A stretch of 54,309 bases of DNA from OMSK01 sp902492995 (GTDB lineage: Bacteria > Bacillota_I > Bacilli_A > RF39 > UBA660): the NCBI GenBank assembly GCA_902492995.1, contig CABUNR010000006.1, positions 1 through 54,309 on the forward strand. The letters are read 5' to 3'. Positions within the stretch are counted from its first letter, which is position 1; each line of letters starts with the position of its first letter. The notes beneath the pieces are model-generated. The model saw nothing but the letters and a program-made list of their open reading frames with translations. It ran no database searches and was not told the origin of the DNA. Shown one piece after another: positions 31,384-39,241 of this stretch. Both the position numbers and the translations under genes were made by a program.

Positions 31384-33063
31384 ATGGACTTATATACAGT
31401 TAGGAATAATATTATGAAAGGTGTTCCACTACAAGAATTAAATTTAAGAGTATGTTTTTATGCAAGAGTATCAACTGATAAAGATGAACAATTACATTCT
31501 TTACAAAGTCAAATATCTTTCTTTAATGATTATATTAGTAAAGTTCCTAACTGGGAATTTATAGGTTCATATATTGATGAAGGTATTAGTGGTACACAGG
31601 TTAAAAAACGTGAAGAATTTTTAAGAATGATTGAAGATGCTAAGAGACATAAATTTGATTTAATATTAACCAAAGAAATCTCAAGATTTTCAAGAAGTAC
31701 ACTAGATAGTATTATGTATACACAAGAACTTTTATCTAATGGTGTTGGTGTTTATTTCTTAAATGATAATATAAATACAATACTTCCTGATTCTGAACTT
31801 AGACTTACAATGATGTCATCTATTGCTCAAGATGAGGTTAGAAGATTATCTGAAAGAGTTTCATTTGGTATGAAAAGAAGTATTGATAATGGTGTTGTAC
31901 TAGGATCCTCTAATATTTATGGTTATGTAAAAGATAAAGGAAAACTAGTAATTGATGAAAATCAAGCAGAAATGATTAAGATAATATTTGATAGATATGC
32001 TAATACGAGTGATGGATTATCTAAAGTATCAAGGTATTTATTTAGTTTGGGATATAAAAGTAGAATAGGTAAAAGAATAGATACTACAATACTAACTAGA
32101 ATTATAGAAAATCCTAAATATAAAGGATATTATTGTGGGCATAAATCAAAAGTATTAGACTATCGTACTAAACAAAAGAAAAGATTAAATGAATCTGATT
32201 GGATTGTTTATAAGGACTATGATAATGTTCCACCAATAGTATCTGAAGAATTATGGGAAAGAGCTAATATTAAATTAAAACAAAGACAAGATAGTTTTAC
32301 TAATCGTGCAGTTAATAAGGCAGTATTTCAAAATAGATATACTTATTCAGGAAAAATATATTGTGGATGCCATAATCTTACATATCACAGATCAAGTGCT
32401 GGAAAAAGAAAAAATAATCCTGTATGGGAATGCCAAGTATATAGAAAAGAATCACTTAAAGGATGCTCTAATCCTAGAGTATTTGAACTAGAACTTGATG
32501 AAGTATTTAAAGATATGTTTAATAAATTATTTAAGAAAAGAAATATTATCTTTAATGAAATATTAAGTGAATGTAAAAATTATTTAGAAACAAATAATAA
32601 TGAAATAGAAATAAAAAATTTAGAATCTAAAATAATAGTTTTAAATAATAAAAAAGATAAATTACTAGAACTTGTTATGGAAAATTATTTATCCAAAGAT
32701 GATTATAAAAAACAAGTAGATTTAATAAATGAGGATTTAAGTATATATCAAAATAAAATAAATGAATTAGAAAGTAATAATAAAGATAAAAACTATATTG
32801 AAAATAAAATTAATGAGATTAAAAGTTCATTAGAAAAGTGTTTAGAAGATGATAAATGTTATAGTGATATATTTAATGAACTAATAGAAAAAATAATAGT
32901 TTATAAAGAAAGTGAAAAACAAATAAAATTAGATATTTACATAAAGACAGGAGAAAGCATATATACTACTTCTGATAATTTAGGTAAAAAGTTTCATTTA
33001 TTGGACTCCCATACAACAAATAACAGCAGTAAGTGCTGCTATAAATGGGGGAATACTCTATAA
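31384..33063 (+). CDS. Large serine recombinase (element integrase)
   Basis: A 559-residue site-specific recombinase. The resolvase domain has FYARVSTDKDEQ with catalytic Ser30 and ISRFSRSTLD. The Recombinase domain includes RIIENPKYKGYYCG, then a zinc ribbon (KIYCGCHNLTYH...WECQVYRKESLKGCSNP) and a coiled-coil region (about residues 400-480). AGGAGG precedes the ATG at 31384. The last 16 codons are chromosomal: at 33015 the frame crosses out of the element into the PBP gene. In the circular form the same frame continues into 19184-19291, giving a different, longer C-terminus. Confidence 0.93.
   Translation: MDLYTVRNNIMKGVPLQELNLRVCFYARVSTDKDEQLHSLQSQISFFNDYISKVPNWEFIGSYIDEGISGTQVKKREEFLRMIEDAKRHKFDLILTKEISRFSRSTLDSIMYTQELLSNGVGVYFLNDNINTILPDSELRLTMMSSIAQDEVRRLSERVSFGMKRSIDNGVVLGSSNIYGYVKDKGKLVIDENQAEMIKIIFDRYANTSDGLSKVSRYLFSLGYKSRIGKRIDTTILTRIIENPKYKGYYCGHKSKVLDYRTKQKKRLNESDWIVYKDYDNVPPIVSEELWERANIKLKQRQDSFTNRAVNKAVFQNRYTYSGKIYCGCHNLTYHRSSAGKRKNNPVWECQVYRKESLKGCSNPRVFELELDEVFKDMFNKLFKKRNIIFNEILSECKNYLETNNNEIEIKNLESKIIVLNNKKDKLLELVMENYLSKDDYKKQVDLINEDLSIYQNKINELESNNKDKNYIENKINEIKSSLEKCLEDDKCYSDIFNELIEKIIVYKESEKQIKLDIYIKTGESIYTTSDNLGKKFHLLDSHTTNNSSKCCYKWGNTL
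33011..33015. other. Right junction core (ATACA)
   Basis: Second copy of the 5-bp core. Element sequence ends with GGACTCCC before it; PBP sequence resumes with ACAAATAACAGC after it. Confidence 0.88.
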
Positions 33064-33679
33064 GCCATATATTGTAAAAAGTATAAATGAACCAGAGACA
33101 AATTCTGTAATATTAGAAAATAAAAGTAAAATAATTAGAAAAGTAATAAGTGAAGATACAAGTAAAAAGGTAAGATATGCACTAGAAAGCGTTGTAACAA
33201 ACGGAACAGGAAGAACGGCTTTTATTGATGGATATAGAGTAGGAGGAAAAACAGGAACAGCCCAAAAGGTAAAAGATGGAAGATATATGGTTGGAAACTA
33301 TATTGTATCATTTATAGGATTTTTACCTGCAAATGATCCCGAAGTAGTTGTTTATATAGCAATAGATAATGCAAAAGGAATTACTCAGTATGGTGGAACA
33401 ATAGCAGCTCCAATCGCTAAAGCTGTTTTAACAGACTCTATTAGAATACTAAATATAAAAAAGCCAACTGGATCAAGTGAAAAAAAATATAATTATAATG
33501 ATAAAAAATATATAAATATTCCAAATGTAGAAGGTATGAGTTTAAAAGATGCTATAAAAGAACTTAAAGGTTTTAAAGTAGAATATACTGGAACTGGAGA
33601 TAAAGTAATATATCAATCTCCAAAGGAAGGTGAAAGAATACTAGAAGGAGAAGTAGTTAAATTAATGTTAGGAGGTTAA
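33016..33679 (+). pseudogene. SpoVD/FtsI-type penicillin-binding protein, 3' part
   Basis: This continues the PBP frame after the junction: QITAVSAAINGGILYKPY, then the third catalytic motif KTG in GGKTGTAQK, and a C-terminal PASTA domain (NIPNVEGMSLKDAIKELKGF...GEVVKLMLGG). It has no start of its own at the junction, so it is not translated as a working enzyme while the element is present. A single C-terminal PASTA domain is typical of SpoVD, but FtsI-type proteins can also carry it. mraY begins 2 bases after the stop. Confidence 0.9.
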
Positions 33680-33681
33680 AT

Positions 33682-34671
33682 ATGTTAATATTAACAAAAT
33701 CAGTATTAGCTTTAATGATATCCTTTTTACTTGCAATAACATTTGCAATTATATTAATACCTATATTAAAAAAAAGGGCTAATCAAAGATTAAGTGTGTA
33801 TTTAGAGATTAGACATAAGAGCAAATCACATACTCCAACAATGGGAGGATTAATATTTATATTTTCAAGTATTTTCACATTATTAATCTTATATATAACA
33901 AATAGAATAGAAATAACTTATAATTTTTTAATAGTAATATTTATTTTTATTGCATATGCATTTATAGGATTTTTAGATGATTATTTAATAATAAAGAGAA
34001 ACAACAATAAAGGATTATCTGAAATAGAAAAATTAATATTACAAATTATTGTAGCAATAATTTTTTTCTATTTGTTTTTAAAAGCGGATAATGAACCATT
34101 ATTATGGATACATTCACTTAATTTAAAATTAGATATTGGTTGGTTTTATGGTTTATTTATCTTATTTATTTTAGTAGCAAGTTCAAATGCAGTTAATATA
34201 ACAGATGGATTAGATGGATTAGCGGGAGGTCTATCAGCAATTGCAATTACAACGTTTGGTATAATTATGTATGCTACAGGATGGTTAGAAGGATATGAAG
34301 AAATTGCTTTATTTTGTTTTATACTAGTTGGCGGAATATTAGGATTTTTAGTTTTTAATGCCAATCCAGCTAAAATATTTATGGGTGATACAGGATCATT
34401 AGCACTTGGAGCAACATTAGGTACGCTTGCTATTTTATCAAGGCATGAGTTACTTTTAATATTAATAGGAATTGTATTTGTTATAGAAACACTTACATGT
34501 TTAATTCAAAGATACTATTATAAATTAACTAAAAAAAGACTTTTTCCAATGACACCAATACATCATACCTTTGAAAAATTAGGCTGGAATGAAAAAGATA
34601 TTGTTAAATTATTTTGGATAGTAGGTTTAATAGGATCTATGTTATCTATTATATATGGAGTATGGTTATGA
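33682..34671 (+). CDS. mraY: Phospho-MurNAc-pentapeptide transferase MraY
   Basis: A 329-residue membrane enzyme that makes lipid I from UDP-MurNAc-pentapeptide and undecaprenyl phosphate. There are about ten membrane helices. Conserved motifs are SHTPTMGGLIF, FLDDYLIIKRNNNKGLSE, NAVNITDGLDGLAGG, FMGDTGSLALG and the His-containing PIHHTFE. It is part of the pbp-mraY-ftsW/spoVE cluster and overlaps the next start (ATGA). Confidence 0.95.
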   Translation: MLILTKSVLALMISFLLAITFAIILIPILKKRANQRLSVYLEIRHKSKSHTPTMGGLIFIFSSIFTLLILYITNRIEITYNFLIVIFIFIAYAFIGFLDDYLIIKRNNNKGLSEIEKLILQIIVAIIFFYLFLKADNEPLLWIHSLNLKLDIGWFYGLFILFILVASSNAVNITDGLDGLAGGLSAIAITTFGIIMYATGWLEGYEEIALFCFILVGGILGFLVFNANPAKIFMGDTGSLALGATLGTLAILSRHELLLILIGIVFVIETLTCLIQRYYYKLTKKRLFPMTPIHHTFEKLGWNEKDIVKLFWIVGLIGSMLSIIYGVWL

Positions 34672-35759
34672 AAAAAAAAGAAATTGATATATTAATTTTA
34701 ATAGCTATTATAACTATAAGTATATTTGGCGTTATAATGGTTTATTCATCATCGTATGTTTGGGCAGAATATAAATTTAATGATCCTTTTAAATTTGTAA
34801 AAAATCAAAGTTTATTTTTAATAATAGGTATTATTTTAATGATAATAGTAAGCAAAATAGATTATAAAATATATTATGAAAAATCTAATCTACTGTTTAT
34901 AATAGCAATAATTTTATTAATATTAGTAGCGATACCAGGTATTGGAACAGTAAGAAACGGAAGTAGAAGTTGGTTCGGAATAGGATCATTTGGAATACAA
35001 CCTAGTGAAGCTGCAAAACTTTCTTTAATAATATTTACATCTAAATATTTATGTAATAATAATAAAAATCTAAAAAATATAAAAAAGGGTGTATTTCCTA
35101 TATTATTTATTACTTTATTTGTATTTGCACTTATTATGTTACAACCAGATTTTGGAACAGGATTTATTATTTTAGTTACTATAATTGGTCTATTATTTGT
35201 AGGAGGAGTTAATTTAAAATTTTTTATCTATTTATTTTTAATAGGACTTATTGGAATAACGGGACTTATAGTAGTAGCACCTTATAGATTAAAAAGAATA
35301 CTCTCATTTCTAAATCCATGGACGGATCCATTAGGAAGTGGTTTTCAAATTATTCAAAGTTTATATGCAATAGGACCAGGTGGACTTTTTGGATATGGAT
35401 TTTTAAATTCAAGACAAAAACATTTTTATCTTCCAGAACCACAAACAGATTTTATATTTTCAATAATAAGTGAAGAATTTGGATTTATGGGAGTTGTAAT
35501 TGTATCAACATTATTTTTAATAATAATAATTAGAGGATTTAAAATAGCTAAAAATATAAAAGAACCATTTGGAAAGTTTTTAGCATTTGGTATTGTATTT
35601 GGACTATCATTTCAAGCACTTTTAAATTTAATGGTTGTAACAGGATTAATTCCCGTTACAGGTGTTACACTTCCATTTTTAAGTTATGGAGGTTCTAGTT
35701 TATTAATAACATTATGTAGTATGGGAATTATACTTAATATAAGTAGATATAGTAAATAA
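34668..35759 (+). CDS. SEDS peptidoglycan polymerase (FtsW/SpoVE type)
   Basis: A 363-residue SEDS glycosyltransferase with about ten membrane helices. FDD-independent family motifs are visible: YSSSYVWAEYKFND, GSRSWFGIGSFGIQPSEAAKLSLI, LQPDFGTGF, NPWTDPLGSGFQIIQSLYAIGPGGLFGYG, PEPQTDFIFSIISEEFGF and LPFLSYGGSS. It polymerises glycan strands together with the class B PBP encoded upstream, which is disrupted here. The start is the ATG overlapping the mraY stop. FtsW and SpoVE cannot be separated by sequence alone. Confidence 0.92.
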   Translation: MKKKEIDILILIAIITISIFGVIMVYSSSYVWAEYKFNDPFKFVKNQSLFLIIGIILMIIVSKIDYKIYYEKSNLLFIIAIILLILVAIPGIGTVRNGSRSWFGIGSFGIQPSEAAKLSLIIFTSKYLCNNNKNLKNIKKGVFPILFITLFVFALIMLQPDFGTGFIILVTIIGLLFVGGVNLKFFIYLFLIGLIGITGLIVVAPYRLKRILSFLNPWTDPLGSGFQIIQSLYAIGPGGLFGYGFLNSRQKHFYLPEPQTDFIFSIISEEFGFMGVVIVSTLFLIIIIRGFKIAKNIKEPFGKFLAFGIVFGLSFQALLNLMVVTGLIPVTGVTLPFLSYGGSSLLITLCSMGIILNISRYSK

Positions 35760-35868
35760 TAATTTAAAATATTTAGAATATATGTTACTATGTATATAGC
35801 AATAATTAAAATAAAAATTAGAATATTTGATGCAATAAGTAAAATTAAAATATTAAATATTTTAAATA

Positions 35869-35896
35869 ACACTTATTTTTAAAGGTAAGTGCTATT
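35869..35896 (+). terminator. Weak hairpin after the SEDS gene
   Basis: CACTTA/TAAGTG arms around a T/A-rich loop, followed by a modest T-rich tail. Confidence 0.4.
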
Positions 35897-35938
35897 TTAT
35901 ATTTAACCAATAAAAAATATAGTATTTTAGGTGATTGT

Positions 35939-36451
35939 ATGAGTATAAAAAGATGTACAAAATGTAATGGTATAATTTATAATGGATGTTGTATAAAATG
36001 TGGTTTAATGGATAATAATGTTTATATAAAAAAAGAAAAAAATATATCAAAATATGATGAATATAGAAATTATAACGAAGATTTTGATTTAATGTTTCAT
36101 AATGATAATGGATATATTCCATTTTTAATAGGACATTTATATTTTTCATATAGAAATTATTTATTTTTAGGTATAATTTCCGAAGTACTTGAAATAATTG
36201 CATTTATAGGTATGTATTATTATTTAGATAAATTAGTAATTTTTTCTAATATTATTGGCTTTTTTGTATTTACTATTTTAACATTTGCTATAGTTAGGTT
36301 ACAATTTTATTTATTTTCTAATAAAATCTGTTTAGCATTAGATAAAAAAAAGATAAAAAAATATAAAGAAAAAAATTTAAAATTTAAAAGTAAAATAAAA
36401 CTATTTATAAATTTATTAATAGATTTTTTATTAATGTATTTTATATTCTAA
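35939..36451 (+). CDS. Zinc-ribbon membrane protein
   Basis: A 170-residue protein. The N-terminus has two Cys pairs (CTKCNGIIYNGCCIKCG), a zinc ribbon. Three to four hydrophobic helices follow from about residue 70 onward. Proteins of this layout (zinc ribbon plus DUF2628-like helices) are common in Firmicutes and of unknown function. Confidence 0.65.
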   Translation: MSIKRCTKCNGIIYNGCCIKCGLMDNNVYIKKEKNISKYDEYRNYNEDFDLMFHNDNGYIPFLIGHLYFSYRNYLFLGIISEVLEIIAFIGMYYYLDKLVIFSNIIGFFVFTILTFAIVRLQFYLFSNKICLALDKKKIKKYKEKNLKFKSKIKLFINLLIDFLLMYFIF

Positions 36452-36482
36452 CGTTGAAATATTAAATTTTTAATAAAAAAAC

Positions 36483-36511
36483 TTGACAAAATAAATTTGT
36501 TCATGTATATT
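36483..36511 (+). promoter_or_regulatory. Strong promoter of the structured RNA
   Basis: TTGACA, 17 bases, TATATT. Confidence 0.75.
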
Positions 36512-36517
36512 AATTAA

Positions 36518-36624
36518 GCAAGTGAGGGGATATAAGCATTAGTGTGAGCTATCCCGGGCTAAAATTATTGAAGCCTACACAAGATACTTGGAGTCACGAA
36601 TATTTATTGTTCGTGGTTTTTTTA
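36518..36624 (+). ncRNA. Structured RNA of unknown class (riboswitch-like or small RNA)
   Basis: From the expected start at about 36518 the RNA folds as a closed junction. CAAGT (36519-36523) pairs with ACTTG (36586-36590), GGGATA (36527-36532) with TATCCC (36550-36555), and GGGCT (36556-36560) with AGCCT (36572-36576). A terminator, CACGAA/TTCGTG (36595-36600 and 36610-36615) plus a T-run, follows. ATTGTTCGTG (36606-36615) can instead pair over 10 bp with CACGAACAAT (36632-36641), just before a ribosome binding site. I tried to match purine, SAM, preQ1, THF, fluoride, ZTP, c-di-GMP, SRP and 6S RNAs and none fits. Confidence 0.6.
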
Positions 36625-36658
36625 TATCTTGCACGAACAATATGAAAGGAGGAATATA

Positions 36659-37210
36659 GTGAATAGATATAAAAAGATAGAACTATCTAATTATCTTAAT
36701 TATGATATAAGATTAAAAAATTATCATTGTTTTAATTATAATCTATTATATAATAGAACATTACTAGATAATATTGAATTACAATATCATAAAATAAATC
36801 TTTTAGAATATATTAAAGATGAAAAAGATTTTTTACTTAAACATGAAGATAGAAAAGAAAAAACGAAAAATTTTGAAAAGAAAAATAATCCATTAATATT
36901 AAAAAAAGACTATTTAGAGCATTATTATTTCTATCATTATATTCTTGTCATGTTGCTGGTAAAAATATTAAAATTCAAGAAAAAAGTAATATTGCTGATA
37001 CATACTTAATGTTAAATAATTTAGCACAAGATTCAAATGAAGATATTAAAGATTATTTAATATATATAAAAGGTATAATATGTATTAGAAGTGAAATTAC
37101 TAAGGTAAAAAGTACTAAGAAAAATAAAAAAATTAAAAATTGATGGAACAATTTTATTAAATGATCCATCAATAATAAAGAAAAAAATATTAATTAAAAA
37201 AATTAAATAA
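36659..37210 (+). pseudogene. Frameshifted gene of unknown function
   Basis: AAAGGAGGAAT precedes a GTG start. The frame reads VNRYKKIELSNYLNYD... to NNPLILKK, then shifts at a run of seven A (36901-36907). The other frame continues sensibly (RLFRALLFLSLYSCHVAGKN, then SNIADTYLMLNNLAQDSNEDI). A second shift near 37135, in another A-rich run, leads to IDGTILLNDPSIIKKK and a TAA at 37208-37210. Two shifts in A-runs mean decay or, less likely, sequencing error. The product resembles nothing I know; it follows the structured RNA. Confidence 0.6.
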
Positions 37211-37225
37211 GAAAGAGGTTAAAAT

Positions 37226-37825
37226 ATGAAAAGACAACAAAAAAATAAAGAAATTTCAAAACAATTTCAAAAAGTAATTTTAGATTGCAAAGAAGATTTA
37301 ATTAAAGTATTAGATGGAACTAGTTTCGCTAAAGCGATAGCAAAAAAAGATAAAGAAAAATATGAACAATATAAAGCAGGAATTTATAAAAGTGATGAAA
37401 AATCTGATTATGGAGATATATACATTTTAGCATTACTTGAAGGAATGGGTTTTCCAATGGATAAATTAGGAACTTATTTATATAAAGAATTAATTATGGA
37501 AGTAAAGGAACAATTAAAAGAAAAAGAAGAAACAATAGAATCATATAATGAAATTTATGATGATGTTAATAATTTTGATTCAAACTTATATTTATGGGTT
37601 GCTTCTGATTATCTAGAAATTGGAAGAAAAACATTTATGCTTTATATGAAACAAGCATTTGATAGTATTGATACAAGAAAAATAAATAAAGCTATAAGTG
37701 AAAATTTATTTGCTGGTGAGGCAAAACCAGATTATACATATCAAACTGTTCAATTAGGAATGCAGGCTTTAATATTTGATAGTCATACTAAAGAATCAGA
37801 AAAAGTTATAAGTTATATGAAATAG
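37226..37825 (+). CDS. Hypothetical protein, 199 residues
   Basis: GAAAGAGG precedes the ATG. Charged and helical, with a Lys-rich start (MKRQQKNKEISKQFQK), a Tyr-rich middle (YNEIYDDVNNFDSNLYLWVASDYLEIGRKTF) and no membrane segments. I do not recognise the family. It lies directly after the frameshifted gene and may have formed a unit with it and the structured RNA. Confidence 0.55.
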   Translation: MKRQQKNKEISKQFQKVILDCKEDLIKVLDGTSFAKAIAKKDKEKYEQYKAGIYKSDEKSDYGDIYILALLEGMGFPMDKLGTYLYKELIMEVKEQLKEKEETIESYNEIYDDVNNFDSNLYLWVASDYLEIGRKTFMLYMKQAFDSIDTRKINKAISENLFAGEAKPDYTYQTVQLGMQALIFDSHTKESEKVISYMK

Positions 37826-37883
37826 TAAGTGTATAAAAAAACAAGCTACACAAAGAGAAATATTATACATGAAACGCATGGAG

Positions 37884-37925
37884 TACCTACTTAATTTTTT
37901 AAGTAAGTATTCTGTGTTTTTAATA
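37884..37925 (+). terminator. Hairpin terminator
   Basis: TACTTA and TAAGTA arms around ATTTTT, extended outward by partial pairs, then TGTGTTTTT. Confidence 0.5.
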
Positions 37926-37985
37926 TTAAAAAATATGGGATATAATTATTTAGAATAAGAAATAAAAGAAGAAAAAGGTGAAAAT

Positions 37986-38555
37986 ATGAAATTATTTTTA
38001 AGAGAAATAGAAGAAACTGATAAAAAAGAAATAGAAGAAATGGCATTAGAATTTAAAAATGCTAATGATGAACATCCTTTTGAAGGTGCTGGTGATTTAA
38101 AAAAAGTATTAGAACAATCATTTGAAGAGTTTTATAATAATTTAGAAAAAAATAAACATATAGATAGAATTAACCCTAATTTTGCTAACCAAACGACATA
38201 TGTATTAAAAGATGAAAATAATCATATTTATGGAATCACTAATCTAAGACATGAATTAAAAGGAAGATTGTTTGAAATAGGCGGACATGTTGGTTATGCA
38301 ATTAGACCTAGTGAAAGAAAAAAAGGATATGCTAAAATTCAATTAGGATTATTATTAGAAAAAATGGATGAAATGGGGATAGAAAAGGCACTAATAACAT
38401 GCAGAGAAAATAACATTGGTTCTAAAAAGACAATGGAGAAATTTATTGGTCATTCAGATACATTAGTTAAATCTATGTATGAAGGAATTATGGAATATAG
38501 ATATTGGATAGATGTAAAGAAATCATTAAAAAAAGATGTAGTCAAAAAAATATAA
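37986..38555 (+). CDS. GNAT acetyltransferase
   Basis: A 189-residue GNAT protein. LFLREIEETDKKEIEEMALEF is the N-terminal strand-helix, HVGYAIRPSERKKGYAKIQLGLLLEKM carries the acetyl-CoA loop, and ITCRENNIGSKKTMEKFIG is the C-terminal motif. It is the type often annotated as a general acetyltransferase with unknown amine substrate. AAAGGTG precedes the ATG. Confidence 0.82.
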   Translation: MKLFLREIEETDKKEIEEMALEFKNANDEHPFEGAGDLKKVLEQSFEEFYNNLEKNKHIDRINPNFANQTTYVLKDENNHIYGITNLRHELKGRLFEIGGHVGYAIRPSERKKGYAKIQLGLLLEKMDEMGIEKALITCRENNIGSKKTMEKFIGHSDTLVKSMYEGIMEYRYWIDVKKSLKKDVVKKI

Positions 38556-38571
38556 TAAAATAACATAATAA

Positions 38572-38608
38572 AAAATAAAGAAAAAAATCTTTATTTTTTT
38601 ATTATTTA
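38572..38608 (+). terminator. Terminator after the GNAT gene
   Basis: AATAAAAAATAAAGA pairs with TCTTTATTTTTTTATT around a short A-loop; the 3' arm ends in a T-run. Confidence 0.65.
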
Positions 38609-38609
38609 C

Positions 38610-38664
38610 TTGACATTTTAATAATACAAGCATATACTATACTGGTATACCGAATTGGTATAGT
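38610..38664 (+). promoter_or_regulatory. Promoter and operator of the tetR-yhgE operon
   Basis: TTGACA (38610-38615), 17 bases, TATACT (38633-38638). ACTATAC (38636-38642) and GTATAGT (38658-38664) form an inverted repeat, with the palindrome GGTATACC between them at 38644-38651. The dyad covers the -10 and start point, so TetR autorepression is expected. Confidence 0.75.
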
Positions 38665-38682
38665 AGTATAGAAGGTGGAGTT

Positions 38683-39228
38683 ATGAATAAAAAGGAAGAA
38701 ATAATAAATGAAGCAAGGGAACTTTTTAATCTATATGGATACAAAAAAGTTTCAATGGATGAAGTTGCTAAAAAAGCAAATGTTACTAAAAAAACCATTT
38801 ATTCATATTTCAAAGATAAGGAAGAGCTATTTAAATATTTTATAGAAGAAGAATTGTTAAATATAAAAAATAAGATTGACAATGAAATAAATGATGAATC
38901 ATTTATAGATAGTTTAACAAAAAGTATTATAACAATGTTAAAACTTAGAAAAGAAAGTCCTATTGTAAAAAATTTAATTAAAAATAAAAATGATTTACAA
39001 AGTATAGAATTTTTGAAATTATATGATAATGATATTATAAAATATATAAGTAACTTACTTGATGAAGAAATAAAAAATGGTAATATAAGAAAGTGTGATA
39101 CGAAATTAACATCATTTATTATTTATAATGTATTTGTAGCTGTATTATTTGAATATGAGTATGAACTAGATGAAGTAAAAGTAGCAAGTGAAATAACTTC
39201 AATTCTAAAAAATGGCTTAATTAAATAG
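38683..39228 (+). CDS. TetR-family regulator
   Basis: A 181-residue regulator. The N-terminal helix-turn-helix is the standard IINEARELFNLYGYKKVSMDEVAKKANVTKKTIYSYFKDKEELF. The C-terminal ligand domain is helical. It sits 13 bases before a YhgE/Pip-type gene and behind a promoter with a large dyad, so it probably represses this operon. Confidence 0.9.
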   Translation: MNKKEEIINEARELFNLYGYKKVSMDEVAKKANVTKKTIYSYFKDKEELFKYFIEEELLNIKNKIDNEINDESFIDSLTKSIITMLKLRKESPIVKNLIKNKNDLQSIEFLKLYDNDIIKYISNLLDEEIKNGNIRKCDTKLTSFIIYNVFVAVLFEYEYELDEVKVASEITSILKNGLIK

Positions 39229-39241
39229 GGAGGTTTAAATT

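Larger units (their letters stand above)
19184..33015. mobile_element. 13.8-kb serine-recombinase element inserted in the PBP gene
   Basis: The element is bounded by ATACA at 19179-19183 and 33011-33015, so the repeat-to-repeat length is 13,832 bp. Its removal restores the PBP reading frame exactly. It encodes a large serine recombinase at the right end, a SHOCT-like small protein, a KAP NTPase, resistance-like enzymes, a Rel-like protein and a YcaO/ThiE peptide cluster. No relaxase, conjugation ATPase, capsid or terminase is visible, so it looks like an integrative, non-conjugative (possibly mobilisable) island. Insertion inside a coding sequence with an intact recombinase leaves reversible excision possible. 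Confidence 0.9.

Noticed and set aside
19184..33015. Prophage or conjugative element
   Set aside because: No capsid, terminase, portal, relaxase or type IV secretion gene is present between the junctions; the VirD4-like gene at 52 kb is outside the element.
36518..36624. The RNA as a tRNA, SRP, 6S or known riboswitch
   Set aside because: It lacks the tRNA arms and CCA, the SRP tetraloop and asymmetric-loop sequence, the 6S size, and the conserved cores of the riboswitch classes I could recall.
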